Assembly: GCA_945643635.1 (NCBI GenBank)
Contig: CALZFC010000006.1
Location: 11,082,001 to 11,146,000, forward strand
Length of the DNA: 64,000 nt
Origin: Allodiplogaster sudhausi
Lineage: Eukaryota; Nematoda; Chromadorea; Rhabditida; Diplogasteridae
Direction: 5' to 3'
In this document: positions 1 to 14,200 of the stretch, piece by piece
How the letters are laid out: each line of letters starts with the position of its first letter
Position numbering within the stretch: the first letter of the stretch is position 1
Made by a program: the position numbers and the translations under genes
Notes under the pieces: generated by a model
What the model saw: the letters and a program-made list of their open reading frames with translations, nothing else
Databases searched by the model: none
What the model was told of the DNA's origin: nothing

Positions 1-654
1 AGGGAAAAAATAAAATAAGTAAAGAAGCAATGGCACCAACCTTGCCCAAATTCGGTCGGATAATCTCCCAGATGTTATATCCATGGCGTGGAGGGAATTC
101 AGCTGGCAACTTTGTTCTGTAGGAATGAGTATCAGATGTGAGATAGGCGGACCAACTTCACTCTGTCTCATCTAACCATAAATATAATAAAGAGGTCCTT
201 TGACATCGGATAAATATCACGACTTTTCAACAAAAGATTATCGAAATTGGTATTATAGCTAAGAAGCAAACCTCTGGCCAGGGGATAGCGAGATTGGTCG
301 ATACAGATCCACCAGATGGCACTCTGGACATCCCTCGCTCCCTCCCTTCTTCTTCATCTCGGAAACTGAAACAGTTTATGAAATGAAAGGGAGAAAACAT
401 GAGAAGCATGGCAGAGAGGGGGGGAGAGAGCGGGTAGATGGAGATAGAGAGAGACAGAGAGAGAGAGAGAGTGAGAGAGAGAATGTTGCCATGTGAGGTA
501 CAGCCGCATGAAGACCTCTCCGTGTGGCAAACTTGCTTTGACCAGATCAAGCGAGGCCAAAGGGAAGAGAGATATCATGATTCCCTGCAGTGCGGCTGAC
601 AAAGAGCCCAGAAACTCATCGCGCCTGATATTCCTGCTAGAGAGATTAGGTATA

Positions 655-664
655 TAGAGAGAGC

Positions 665-708
<44 letters not shown>
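655..708. repeat. (GA)n microsatellite
   Basis: Nearly pure GA dinucleotide tract, read as CT on the opposite strand. It is one of many such tracts in the window. Confidence 0.9.
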
Positions 709-709
<1 letters not shown>

Positions 710-1487
710 TTGACCAAGATTATACGGATGAAGGAAAGGCAGGAATGAAAGAAGATGAGAGAGCGAGAGCGATAAAGAGAAAGAGAAATCACACCATTTT
801 TCAGAGACAGGATAAAGTTGAAGAGAACAAGGAACATAACCAAAGTCCAATAGAGCATGTGAAAGGCAGTAACATTGGAAAAAATGTACCAACGGTTTGA
901 CAACTCCATCCTAATATTGGTGCCCCCTCTATCTTATGACATTTTTTTTATGAACTTTCTAACAGAAACTTTGATTTCACCCAAAGCCACTCATCGTTCC
1001 GGGTTCTAAATCCCTTCCCCATCCTGTTTTTCTATGTTCTCAACAGTGCTTATTATTCCACCGCACGAATACTAAAAGTTGATTGCAAAAATCAAGGTTA
1101 TTAAGAAAGAGACACTCTATAAATAAAGGAAACATGAAAAACGTTGACAGAAGAAGCGTTCCGGAGGGATTCTGTACTGCAAAGTTGACAAAATCGATCA
1201 GCAAGATTGAAATTGTTTGGCAATACTACCACAAAAGAGTGCGCAGCATATCTTCAGGAGACAACTCTATCAATGATGACTAAAAGAGTATGACAGTTTA
1301 GAACTAAACACAGGAAAGTCGAAAAGAACGAAAGAACGAAAAGATTGTGACACGGGAAAGGCGAACAAGAGGGAGAGAGAGAGAGCGAGAGAATGAAAGT
1401 AATTTGAAGTAAAATGGGAACTAGGCCAACAAGAAGGAGAGCATTGTGGAAAGAGAAAAAAGGAAAAGCGAGAGAGAGAAGAAGAAG

Positions 1488-1560
1488 GGAGAGATAGAGA
1501 TAGAGAGTGAGAGAGAGAGAGGGAGAGAGAGAGAGGGAGAGAGAGAGAGAACAGAGAGGT
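1488..1560. repeat. (GA)n-rich tract
   Basis: Interrupted GA repeat inside a longer purine-rich stretch of roughly 1370-1700. Confidence 0.85.
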
Positions 1561-2317
1561 ACTGTGCGCTTTGAGCACACGAACGTCTCTAGAGTAGACG
1601 AGGGAAAAGAGAGGGAGAGAGAAAGAGGGTGAGAGAAAGAGAGAATGTGGGAGTGAGAAATAGTAGGGAGAAGAGAGTGAGAGTTTGAGTGGGAGAGAGA
1701 AGTAGTGGGGATAAGAGAAGCGAGAGCATCAGTTGGAGATTGTGTATTTGCGTATGCTCCATGATGGTGCGAGCTTTCCTGGGAGAATAAGAGACATCCA
1801 TTTCCTCTAAAGAAAGGACGATGCCAAACACAACGAGGTTGGAAGAGGGAAAAGGCGACCAATATTTGGCAAAGCCACCGCAGCTATTGGGAAGGGGTTT
1901 AGGGGAAAGGGTGAAGTGAGCGGAATGCTTGCACTGCCAACTGGAGTGAAAGAGGCGAGAAAAGTTACAATCAACGAAGAGAAAAGATCGAACAGCCATC
2001 TAAAAAGATGAACTACTCTGTTGTCGTGACACTCCTAATCCTATTGTTCCACAATCTTATCTCTTCGTTCTCCGTTGGCATACCTTTAAAAAAAACTTCC
2101 GTTTTTTTTATACCACCAACAAGTCTGATTTGTCATTTCCTATCTTGAGGAAGTTGCCAATCAGCTGTGCCAGCCCGTGGAAGGAAAGTTTTCCCCACCG
2201 TTGAAGACCCGCTGCGAAAACCGCAATGGAAGGAGACAAGTGGGCATTTAGAAAGCAAGAGTGCACGAAAGACAAAAGCATACACAAAGGGAGATAGAAA
2301 GAGAAACAAGCAGTGAG

Positions 2318-2332
2318 AGAGAGATAGCGAGC

Positions 2333-2389
<57 letters not shown>

Positions 2390-2456
2390 GGAGAATGAGA
2401 GAGAGAGAGAGCGAGCGAGAGAAAGAGAGAGAGAGCGAGAGAACGATCGAGAACCG
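2318..2456. repeat. long (GA)n tract
   Basis: About 140 bases of GA repeat with a few C interruptions. It is the longest tract of this type left of the DOCK gene. Confidence 0.9.
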
Positions 2457-2647
2457 GAATGAGGAAAACAAATCGTGAGAAAAATGAGACCAAAACAAAA
2501 TAGAAATCACAAATAATGTGCAGTTGGATTGACGACGAACTTGTCGATTCCCACGCTTGCAAATCGTCTTCCATCAAAAACGGTGGCGCATTAGGGAAAG
2601 TGCTTAAGGTCGTGAGAATGTAAAAAAGCGAAAGAGAGAGATCGAGA

Positions 2648-2651
<4 letters not shown>

Positions 2652-2690
<39 letters not shown>
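2652..2690. repeat. (GA)n microsatellite
   Basis: Uninterrupted GA repeat in non-coding sequence. Confidence 0.9.
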
Positions 2691-2691
<1 letters not shown>

Positions 2692-4065
2692 ATCATCTGA
2701 AGAGAAAGAGTCGAAAAGGGGTGAATTGTGTTAGCTACTATGCAACGAGGCACGGATGGAACGAGCGAAGATGAATATGCAATTCACCCCTAGTGCGATC
2801 ACCCGGGAAACAAGAAAAAGGGAGACAGGGACAACGAGGAAGCAGGAGGTCCCAGGACGTAGGAAAAGGATAGGGTAAATGGCACGAATAAGTGCAGAGC
2901 GCGATGGAGAACAGATAAGGAATGTAATGTATATCAGTGAGTACAGTGTAAACAGCAGACGAACGAGTTCATGCTAAAAACAGAGGTGAGGAACTGAACC
3001 AAAACAAGAGAATGATTTGGGCAACTACATAAGATAATAAACACTCCGATCATTCACAATTGTTCACATAGTAGGGAAAGCTGAAGAACTGATCGTACGA
3101 GCCAATTGTAGAATGAAAAGCTCGAACAACAGCATATAACATAATACCGACGCTTAACCGAAACAACTCTCGAAAAAATCGAGTATATTAAATAAATGAA
3201 GGGCAACTTGCATCATGGTGTTGAATTCCATGGCATCTGCAGCGAGGGTGGTGGCCAGAAGATGATGACAAAGGAGCTCCAAGGAAAAAAACGAGGTAAA
3301 TCAAAAAGGAAAATAAAAGCGACAAAGTAATTTCAATTTCTTGACTTGGTATTTCTGGAAACGGCCATATAGTACTTGACAATATTTTAGGTGAAATATT
3401 CCTATTTTAGGTAATTTACTTGTACAATTATAACTTAAAGCCGGTCGAATTTCTGGCCTCCGGCTCAAAAAAAGGTTGCCGTTAACGGCGGTTGTCCCAT
3501 CTAGCGAGTTTCTCTATTCGAAATGAAATGTTATTCCCTTTGCTACGTTTGCGTTCACTCATCGGAGTTGAAAGATGTGATTACTAGTCCGTGGTGATTA
3601 TTCTAGTTCCGCTATCTAACATATTCAGCAAGCTGCTTCTACGGTTTCACGGTTGATCCCAGATTTTACTCCCTCTCACAACCAAGATAGCACCGATCCC
3701 AGTCAAGCTGGAGTTTGTGAGACTTTTTTTTTTGCACTGCCGTCTATTCTGAGATTTGCTTTCCTCGTGTTCCCTTTCTCTGTTACTCGTGCATTATTTA
3801 GGGAATGAGTAGAACGAAGAGAACCGGGGGTGAGAAGAGGCGGAAAATAATTATGAGCATTTAGTAATGATGGATGGCAATCAACAAGTTTGTAGACCGG
3901 AGTGGCGGGTCTAGGCAGATATAGCACGGTTTCTGAACGAGAAGTGTGGATGAAGGCGTAAAATGATTATTCTTGATCATGGGATAATTCGCTAACCACC
4001 GAGAGCCGAACAGCACGGCATGATTGACATTCTGTGTCCGGCACTTGGGGTGCAAATTAAGGAGA

Positions 4066-4066
4066 A

Positions 4067-4107
<41 letters not shown>

Positions 4108-4140
4108 CACAGAGAGGGAGACAAAGAGAGAGAAGAAGAG
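4066..4140. repeat. (GA)n-rich tract
   Basis: Pure GA repeat followed by imperfect GA-rich sequence, in the non-coding region left of the DOCK gene. Confidence 0.85.
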
Positions 4141-5207
4141 ATTCAGACAGCGAGTTAGAAAGATGGTGGGTTGTCAGTCAGAAGAGATGGGGAGGAAGAA
4201 TTGGTAGGGAGTGTCGGGTAAGAGATCGACTAAAGTGGAGTGCTCCACTGTTGCCTGCAGTGCGCGCCCCTTTTAGACCCCTTCAAATTCAATGCATTTT
4301 ACGCCATTCTTCGCTTTTTCTACCCTCGAGCGCCATCGGAGAAAACATGAGCAATCGACCATTTGTTATTTCTTTTTCTGTTAGTTGAAAGATATGAAAG
4401 AAATTAGTCAGCACCTCTCTCGCTCCGCAGTGTTCGCAATTCTACTTGCATGACCCGTTCACTCTATACATTAGCTATATTTTTAGTCATAAAAAAGAGA
4501 CCAATACTATTTTCTTTAGCAACAGTGGAGTAGATTTATGCCGAATACTGCGAAGTAGAATCCAAATGTTTAATATCGCGGAACGGTGAAAGCCGTGTCG
4601 CATGTTCGTATAGCATGTGAGGTTGTTTTTTTTTAATTTGTTATTTGGAATGCTGTTGTCCCCCTTTATTGTATGTTCAACTTCCGCCGACGCATATTTC
4701 GACTGCTTATTCCGCTTGTCAGAATGTGTCATCGTCGCCCTTCTCGCCTTTCCCTGACTCTTTCTGTTATTTGCAATGGCAACCCTCTCGTGTTTAGGCT
4801 GCTGTGTATGTATGCGGAGTCTTGGCATCGTCTCTCTCTCGGGACGTTCAAGCAACACAGATGATCGGCGGTGCGTTTCGATTTTTAGTTCTCACTCTAG
4901 TATTTCTTTTTCTTATTTTACTATCTTTTCCTGCCAGCTTTGGTTGTTTTAAAAGTATAAATGATGTTTTTTTTTTGATTTGAAGTTCGGTTGCTTCTGG
5001 CGGCTCGAGTACAGCCTCGACTCTTCTCGGGGGCGACTCCTTGACTTCTTCAGCACAGCGAAGCGCTAACGGCCAGTCCAATCTTCGCAAGTTAGTCTAA
5101 ACGTGTTTAAGTAGTTCTGCACTCTTTAAATTTTCTTTATATTGGCTGAAATTTTTGTTGTGTCATCTGCTCGGCTTTGATCATGTAATAAATGGGGCGT
5201 AATTCAG

Positions 5208-8200
5208 ATTCACGGCCGGCATTGGCCGTCCTGGCCTTGCTCGCGAAGCTCGTGAGGTTGCTCGGAATGTCATAAGCACTCATAATCCTACCGTAAGCTT
5301 TTACTCTCTAAATTTTCTCGTTGTTGCTTTGGCATTGATTTAGAGTTATGTCGACCTTTTCAGCTGTTAAACAATAAATACTATTTGAAATAATTCCATA
5401 TTTTCAGCGAAAAGCCCCTCTCGCTCGTCCTCACGACTACGAGCGCTTCTTCACGAAGCACACTCGCTTTGTCCAGAATGACCCCCACCGTAATCTCCTC
5501 ATCTTTCCGAGAGATGACATCAAGGTTTCTGTATTACTTGCTTATATTGTCGATACAGCGTTATATATTAATTAGTTCATTTAGTATTGTTGTATTATAA
5601 TGTTGCTCAGGAGACATCGACTCCATTCGAGCCAGTGACTGCAGTTCCGGATGTTCTGCCTTCCGATCATCGTGAAGTATGTTGTGGAATGGTTTCCAGT
5701 GACAGTGTGAAGAAAAGCGTATTTACTTCAAAGTGTGCACATGATTTGCTGTTTGATGACTGGGCGTATTCTTATCTCTTGACAGGCGAACTGGCAGCTG
5801 ACCCGAGATGCGCTCCGATTGTACACATCTCCCCAGCGATGCATCTCCTTCAGCTACCACGAGTACGCTGGAGACTACAACACACTCCACGGCTCGTTCG
5901 TTCTTTTCCTATTAAGAAGCTTCTCTGAGAGAACTTACCGCTATCGGAGGTTTCAACGCTGTTTTGGTCGCGTGTTGTTATGTTTTTTTTATCCGTCCTT
6001 AAACGGTTTCTTACCAGTTCCTCGATCGACCAAGATGTGGCCTTGCCCTCTCTGGTCTTCGAATCGGATGTGGCGTTGGAGGAAGAGAAGGCGGCTGAAG
6101 AAGGCTTCTTCCTCTCGGATGACGTCATCAAAGAGGGTTTTCTCCACATTGTCAAGAGTGATCCGAGTCTTCTGGACAATCTCAAGGTATTTGAAGAAAA
6201 TCCATCATAATGAAACTTTTGTGCAAAACATGGGCATTATTTTCAGGGCAGTAAAATCCTTTTTGGATAAAATGGCTGAATTTTTTTGGAAATAAAAAAA
6301 ATCAGCATGTGTGATATTCTTTTCACTTTCGCTGTGTGAATGAAAAATGTTCTTAGTAGTGAATGTAGCATGCAGAAGTGAAGAAAAATGATTGGAGGTC
6401 TAACAATGAGACTATGCTGATGAATGTTGAAGTCGGAGAAGAAGCGTCGGTGGTGTGTGCTGCGGCGGCTGGAAGATGGCTGCATTGCCTTCGAGATGCA
6501 CAAAACACAACCAACTGCCGGAGAGAAGGCAGCGGGAGTGGCGAGGGCTACTCTCATTCGCATTAACTCGGCTCAAGTCAGAGCTACCAAGAAGGGGCGC
6601 ACAGTGCTTGAGGTTCGATTTCATTTATTTTAGATTTAATCTTTTTGTACTTGGTAGTGATAACCACTATTTATCTTATGTTTGTTATTGGAAACGTCTA
6701 TTTTCGGAGCGTGTGTTTTTACAGCTTGTTGCGCAGATAATATAAACGTTTTCACTATATTTTTTAAAGGAAAATATGTGAATTGCAGATCGAGCCGTGT
6801 CCTGAAGGAGAAGAGAAGGGCAAACCTCTGACCTTCTGTGCTGACACACAACAATATGAGCTAGCAGATTGGCTACAAACAATTCACAGGGCTCTTGCTC
6901 TTGCCGATAAAGGTAAAGCGACTGCATTTGTATTCACCGTTACTGCATGCATGTAGCAGAGCTGTCAGCTGGTAGAGGGCTGGTCAATAGAGCTTGTTGC
7001 AGCTTAAGCGGGAGATTTGTGGATGACATTTGAGAATGGCTACAGTACCCTTGCTGTGTCCTTTTGCATGCCTTGGTTGTCGTGCTCTCTCTCCCTCTTG
7101 TCTAAATTTGTAGCTGCTGACTGTGTCTCCGTTTCTTCTGCTGGCGGTGGAGACTCTTCATCAATCTGTGAATGCCCTGGTTTGTCGTTTACTCTTCATC
7201 TTTACCGTTTATTTCTCGCTTCTTTAGTTGCCCCATCTTTTTCATCTCGAAGGATTTTAATTAATTAAATTTAGAAATCAATATGAATGTCACCGTATTT
7301 GTCATAGTTTCCTCTTTTCATACGTGCTTATTGTTGTGGCGGTCGTGACTGTGTCCGCAGCCCATATTTATGGGTAAATAGGGGGGATGGTGGAAGTGAA
7401 GTGGTAGATCGGGAGAGTGAACGGTGGTTGTGAATGCAGAGAGAAGCTTCGCGCGCTCTGACCTGAGCACTGCCGATGCGGACAGCATTCAATCAGAGGA
7501 CAGCTATGCAGGTTCGTCGCAGGAGTTGGCAGAATATTTTTTAATGTCTTAAGCAAATAAAGTATTGATTAATACTGTATTTTGATATTAAACCTTTTCA
7601 TCCCCAAGAGAAGGAACTGGTTAAGAATGAAATGACTACATCATTCAGCTCACGATATGGCATCCTGGCGAGGGAAAACTTCAGTAGCGAAGGCGTTGAA
7701 GCCGCCGATCGTTGACAGAAGAAACATCTTCTCGCTCTATCATCGACTTGCTGTTCGAATACTTTATTTCTTTATACGCTGAACTTGACTTGAACGCTTC
7801 TTTCCTACAGCCGGTCTCTGAGCCCCGTGGTCACCGCTCTTCACTTCTGCCCTCATCTCGTTTCTCTCCTCCCTCCCTCTCCTCCTCGTCCACTCCTATC
7901 ATTCTCTCTCCCGTCTACCAACCGAGTTCTCCTCTTGAGCGAAAGAGGAATGGAAGCGGCCAAATCCCTGTCTCGCGGTACGCTTTACGTTTCTTTTACA
8001 CAAATACTTTTTTTCTTTAAATATGTCTTCTGTTTTGACAAAAGAAGAATCCTTCTTAGATTCTCCGTCGAATTCGGGAAGTTAGACATGAAACTGCCCG
8101 TGTCAAACACTTTTGTGCAGCAGGCAAGCAAATATATATCTTTATAAAATATATCAATCTCCTTCAGTTGTTAGTATTCTCGATTACATTTCTCCGTTAT

Positions 8201-11200
8201 CCTGCCGATAAATTAATAATCCCTTTCAGATTGAGCCTCTTTTTGTTCGGATGTTTCTCTTCGATTCTTTCACTGGTCGTCGTCTCAGTGAAGAGTTCCA
8301 TGTTGACGTGAACGATGACGAGTTGAATGGTGAGGTTCTCTGAATGTAACGGTTCTCCACTAGATGGACAGAGTGGTATTCATGATTGGACTCTGGAACG
8401 TAGCTGTACTCCTGCTAAGATGTCCTCAATAGGTCTCCTTTCCATGGGTCGAACTGCCTGGCAAGAACAACTTCAGCAGCAACACGAACAAGGGAGGACT
8501 GATGGGTTGCCGAAGGAAGCGATTGCCAACACTTTGATGAGAAAGGTGAGGATGTTTGCTCTTTAGAAAAAATTTATTTCCCGAAACTGGCACTATTATC
8601 TGATAATATATATTTGAGATGATCTGCTCAGTAGCAGTTCCTTCTCCATCGACTTGGCTGGTGTGCAGAGTAGATCGGGTGCTTTCTGCCGACTTGAACG
8701 GTCAAATCTTTATGTTCATTTGTTTTTTCTTCTCTCTTTTATCTGTTAGCGGTGTGTAGGTTCTTTTCCACTTCATAGCAAGTTTTAAGTGAAGTATTAT
8801 AATAAACTCTCCCAGGTGATCTTTACATGCGCACAACGGGTGATGTGAAGGCGACGCTGAAACTGCAGAAGCAGCTGCAGTCGGCATGCGGCCGTCTCGG
8901 CGGATACCGTACTCGATTCGCATTTGCTGCAAGGTACTGTATTATAGGATGGCGTGGCCTCTTCTTGGAATAAAGAAAGTCAACTTTATATTGGAGACCC
9001 ATTATCAGAGGATTGATTTCGCCGGTGTTATGGTGACATCCTTCATTAAATTTTTTTTTGTTGAACAACGTCAATGTTCTATGCGTTTTGTGAGCCTGGA
9101 TGATATGATGTTTTTTTCCCTTCAGATCGCTGTACCACGACCTGGTTCCTCCTTCCTTCCGCGTTCCTTCTGCTGATGCAGTCAGCCTTTCGTCTTCGAC
9201 AAGGAGTACGAATGCCAATGCCGACCCTGACTGTCTCCAACTCTTTCGATGTGAAGGCAATCGCCTCACCGATTCAGATCTCCAGAAATGCCTCGCAGAT
9301 TACTCTAAGTTGGTTGATTACATTTTGATTAAATGTGCATAACTTTTAAGCTTACTTAGTTTCTATCCATTAGCGCTCTCTCTCTCTCTCTCACTCATCG
9401 TATTATAGATTCGAGAAGACGAGCAAGCTACTGATTCCTGGTGCGACGATAACTGTCCATGTTGACGCATCAACTCGTATATTCGATGCACCTCGTAAAT
9501 TTTTTTTTTTTAATGATTAATTTTATTAGTTTCAGTTTTTATGATTCTTTTGATACGCACTAAGCATTTAGTCTTGGACACAATAGAGTAAGTGCAGCAA
9601 CGGCACATTGTAATCCAACTATGGGGGAAATAACAAGTGCTCGAAACATAATTAATTATTAAATTTACAAATTTATTAATACTTTCAGTTCGCCTGTCGT
9701 CCTCCTACCTTCCACTGCAGCCCTGGCGCAGAGAAGGAAACGAATCTGCTGTGAGTCAAAGATACTGCAGTGCTAGTAATTTTCAATTTCGAAGAAGGAC
9801 GAGGAATATGGGCATTTCAATCAATAATTTTTCCGAAAGCAAAACCTGTGGTAAAAATTTTTGAATTTGTTAGACGTTTGCGCTGACTCAGGGTCAGGGA
9901 GGAAAAGTCACAATCAAGGACCCATAAGATTAGGGTGGGCAAGAAGGTATTTTATCCGGAAACTAGGGTGGGTCAGCTGTTTCTGTTTAAATGTTGTTCT
10001 AAAATATGGCGGGTAGGGTTTTAGGGACGCCTTAAATCAGCGTGTGTCCGTGAATCGACAGTACTTTTTTCCCTGCCCTGAGTTCAGCAATCGTGCCAGG
10101 TAATGGAAGTGCAGCCGTTCGGTGACGTCGTTGCAGAGCCCCATTCCTCTATCGTCAATCTTCTCTACGTCTATCCACAATCCCTCAAGTTTGTAGTTTC
10201 AATTGTATTCTCTTTACATATTATAGAAACAAGTGCTTAAATAATCAATAGGTTTGTTTGTCAATTCAGATATGACAGCCAGAAAGTGTTCTCGAAGGCA
10301 CGCAACATTTGCTGTACTGTGCGTTTCATGCGTGGAGGCGAGGATGTGTCCAAGGAAGTTGGTGGAATCGATGGACTGGCTGCAGTGCACTCTCTGATGT
10401 TACCCGTTCTACCGTTACAGGCATGGCTGGATCGACTCTCGCCATTCGGTCCTTTTGCCCCTCAAGTCTCTTGCGCAGTGCAACATCACCAGCAGAATCC
10501 CTCCTTTGGTGACGAGGTTACTTTTATGTTCTGCAGTTTATCGTATCCTCATGACACCAACACTACTAGACTCCTTTTGTTCTTAAGATGAAACTCCGTC
10601 TTCCTCTGTCACTGGGCCAGTACGACCATCTTCTCTTCATCTTCTCTCACGTTTCCGTCGTTGGACAACTGAGTGCAAAGTCGCCTAACGAGGTTACTGT
10701 ACACCGAATGGCTTCTAAACTCCGGCAGCAGGGGTGCCCGGCAAGGGGTCCATTTAAATCATTCCAGCGAGAAGATTCATTGATAAGTGGTAAATCGGGA
10801 AGCTATTCTCCGGCCGCAGCCCAAGCTGCGACCTTGCCCGTATGTTTGTAACTGACGTTGAGCTGCCATTGCCAATCTTTAATCTGGCCGCTTTCACTGC
10901 CACCGCCGGCACACTTTATTATCTCATTTTGATGGCTTTTGTTTCCGGAGCTCTTGCGACTTGGTTCCGTGCACTAAAGAGGGCTTTTGTTATTTCCGGG
11001 CTATACACGTTTTTATTTTTCGAATCTGGAATACAGAATTTTTTTCCAATCAATATCAAGATATTATCAGGGATTCACTCACGTCTTTACTTTGCATTAT
11101 GTTTATGGGAACTTTTCGCTCATGGAGTTTTTCTTATTCTATCGATGGACTGTCTTATTCTAGTTATATTTGATGCTTTCTTCTTCGTTTTGGGAATCAT

Positions 11201-14200
11201 TTACAACAGTAAGCCTTGCACGGGGCAAAAGATATAACCCAGAAACGGCCAGGCGCTTTATGACAACTGCATGTAGCTAAAAATTGAGCATTTTAATTAG
11301 CATCCCTTATTTTAATTCAGTGATGTGTATGTTCACTATTTCCTTCCAATCAGAGCGTGGAAACGAACGTTGGCTACGCGTGGCTTCCTCTGGCAACGCG
11401 GCGCGAGAGGCTGCTGCTCGAGGCGGACGAACAAGAATTCATACTCTGCGTCGCAGCTGAACTCCCCAAAGGATACTACAGGAACAGACCACTTGGAGTT
11501 GCCAGAGGGGTTCGGATCTAGGCCTTTTTATTACATTTGGTAGTCATTATAACAACGTGGGAGGGAGAAGAACAAACATATTTCTAAAGGACGAGGCACC
11601 TCCGGATGTTCGGTGGGTGGATCAGAAGCCTCTCTTTCGAGTCCGTCTTCGGCTTGTTTCTTCAGTCTACACTACGCAACCGAAACTGCAAGCCTTCTTC
11701 CAGGTTGGAGGGCCACTTTGCTATCCTCTTTCCTTTTATCAGAATGCAACACTTCTCACAATGAGATATTTTAGGCGTGCAGCAAATTCGAGAGGAAAGG
11801 CATTCAGACGGCGGACGGATCAGGTGATGCAGGCGCGGTTAGTCATTGTGTGTCTGTGGAAGTAGCTCTCCCGACTAACCCTCCATTTCTCAGTTGCCGT
11901 CTACGCCGACAAGAGAAGAGCCAGCCGCGAGGTCGTGTTCTCCGCTTTGTAGAGGAGGAACTCCACTTGATGATGATAATACATTCGTCCGAGACTTGCT
12001 ATCGAAAACCAGGGTCAGCCCTTATGTTTGAAGTTGTTGTTATTTGTTTTAATTTAATTAAGGTTTTCTTTGATACACGGATTTCTAACGTTAAAATAGT
12101 AAGAAAACTGGGATTTTATGAAATAGATGTTTTCAGGCGCTATCTGAAATAGAGATTGGCCAGATCATTCCATTCCTTCCTCTTCTTCTGAATCGGCTTC
12201 TCGCCAATCTCGTGATGGAAGGCACGGAAACCCTTGCCAGTGCCACTCTCAGGTGCTTTTCGGACTTGATAATATTAACCGTTGGGTTGTCGTCATTGCT
12301 TCCCGACTCCCGTTGTTCTTGCAGAGCCCTGGTGAATGTGGTGGATTGCGTGTACCGGGCGGGGCGTGGCCGGCTCTTGCGTACTTTCCTCCGCTCTCAA
12401 CTCATCCCTCGCCAGTTTCAGAAGGAGATGGAAGGCAGCATCACTGGAAGAATTGACGACGATCCAGACAAGTTCCTCCACTGCGCCATCGCCAAGCATC
12501 TCAAGGAATACGTTAGTCGTCTTTCCGTCTTCCCCTCTTGGAAGGAAAGATCTACTTTTACAGTTGAAAGAGGTTGTGGAAGACTCTGACGCCCTCTCCA
12601 GCACATGCAGACAAATGTGGTTTCTGCTGGATGTGGCCGCAAAGAGCATGGCTCACACCATAGTTCGCAGAGGACTTCTCATGGTTCGTGGAAAGGGGGG
12701 GGAGGGGAATGGCATATAACGAAGGTGTAGCCAGAATGCATTTGAATAGAGATGTCGGTACCATCTTCACTTTCCTTTTTTTGTTTCAGAGTTCGCAAGG
12801 AGAGCGTTTCCCGAAGGATCTACTGGATCAGATCCGTGAGCTGGTATCAACTCTCACTCCAATTCTTATCAACCGGCATCGAGATATGACTTCTGAGACT
12901 CGCCACGCCAACACTGCTCTCGCCTACTTTCTAAGGGTATTTTGTTTACGTAATGTTTTTTTCTGGAGTTTCAATCCCTCGTTTTATTTGTAGTTCTGCC
13001 TGAGCTTCATGGACCGCGGCGCAGTGTTCAACTGGATCTTCGACGTTGTTGACCTCCTCGACCAGAACGAGTCTCGAAAGGCAAGTCTTTATCTTTCAAT
13101 CTTTTCACTTGCTTTATTTGCAATGTTGATCTTACTAGCAGCGAGGACGAAAAAAATTGTGTATATTTTAAAGATGCTTTGCGAGTACAAGGCTGACATG
13201 CTGACGGTGCTGAGCCAGCACGAGCACTGGCTGCCTCTCTGTCTCCCCGCCTTGATTGACGCAACCGGCTCCCCTCAACGACTGCCAGTTGAAACTTCCA
13301 CTGGTCTGCATGAACCTGTCCAAGAGTCCAGTTCTGGTTTGTTTTTCATTTAGTAGTTTTTTTGGATTCTTCTTTGAATGAAAACCCCCGTGTTAATTTT
13401 CAGGTAACAACGCGAGCATCTTTCAGCGGTGCTTCAATATGCTCTGGAGCTCCAGCTCTACTCTCTATGAGAACTCTGATGTCGATCGATGTTGGCCTTT
13501 TTTTTTAGATTCATATTCGCCGAAATGCAAATGTATTTATAGTGGCAAAGTGCAGCGAAGAGTGGCATTTGAGTGAGAGCTTCTTCTCTCGCCATTTCCC
13601 AGTCGGAATTCTCCTGCAGGTCGTGTTGTTAATTTCTTCTCTTTTTCTTGACAACAAAATGGTGAAATAGTGAATAGTTAATTGGTTTGATATAACCCAT
13701 TCCACTGCAGGAGTTGTCGATGTGTCTGCGCGATGGGCGTGAGTATCGGAAACGACCGATCGCATTGCTGAGAAACTTGCTAGCCAAGCATGGATATGAC
13801 AAGAGATACTCAGACATGGCTAGTTTCCTTTCTCTTTTAGTTTCCCTCTTCCTTTATTGCTACGCAGCAAAATGAGCAATGCACATCCTCAGAACTACCA
13901 AAGGCGCATCGCTTCCTTATACGCGCCTCTTGTCCGATTCGCAATTGACACTCTCGGAGAGTTGGAAATGTCATGGGGACCAGCTCAGGAAGCGGGGAAT
14001 GCAACCGACTCTGCCATTGGTTAGAGACCAGCGAACTTAGTGTACTGTAATTTATCCATCCCTTTTCGGGTACGCTAATGTTGAATCAACATAAACAGAC
14101 AAACCTATAAGTCTACCCACCATCTTCTGACTTGTAGGAGGAGTTACTCGCGGAATGCTAAAAACACGGAGTCTGGAGCGGCCTCCTTTGACGACTCCGA

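Larger units (their letters stand above)
1..5207. other. gene-poor purine-rich region
   Basis: No coding exon could be supported here. The first 4.1 kb is dominated by (GA)n-rich stretches on the + strand, and the open frames it contains are Ser/Leu-rich artefacts of those repeats on the - strand. From about 4.4 to 5.1 kb composition becomes mixed and leads into the DOCK gene. The promoter, and a first exon carrying the DOCK start codon, should lie in this last part, but I could not identify either. Confidence 0.6.

Noticed and set aside
1254..1862. Long minus-strand open frame rich in Ser and Leu, with similar ones at 227-909, 1270-1999 and 2133-2577
   Set aside because: These are translations of (CT)n repeats. 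They have no start context, no splice structure and no non-repetitive domain.
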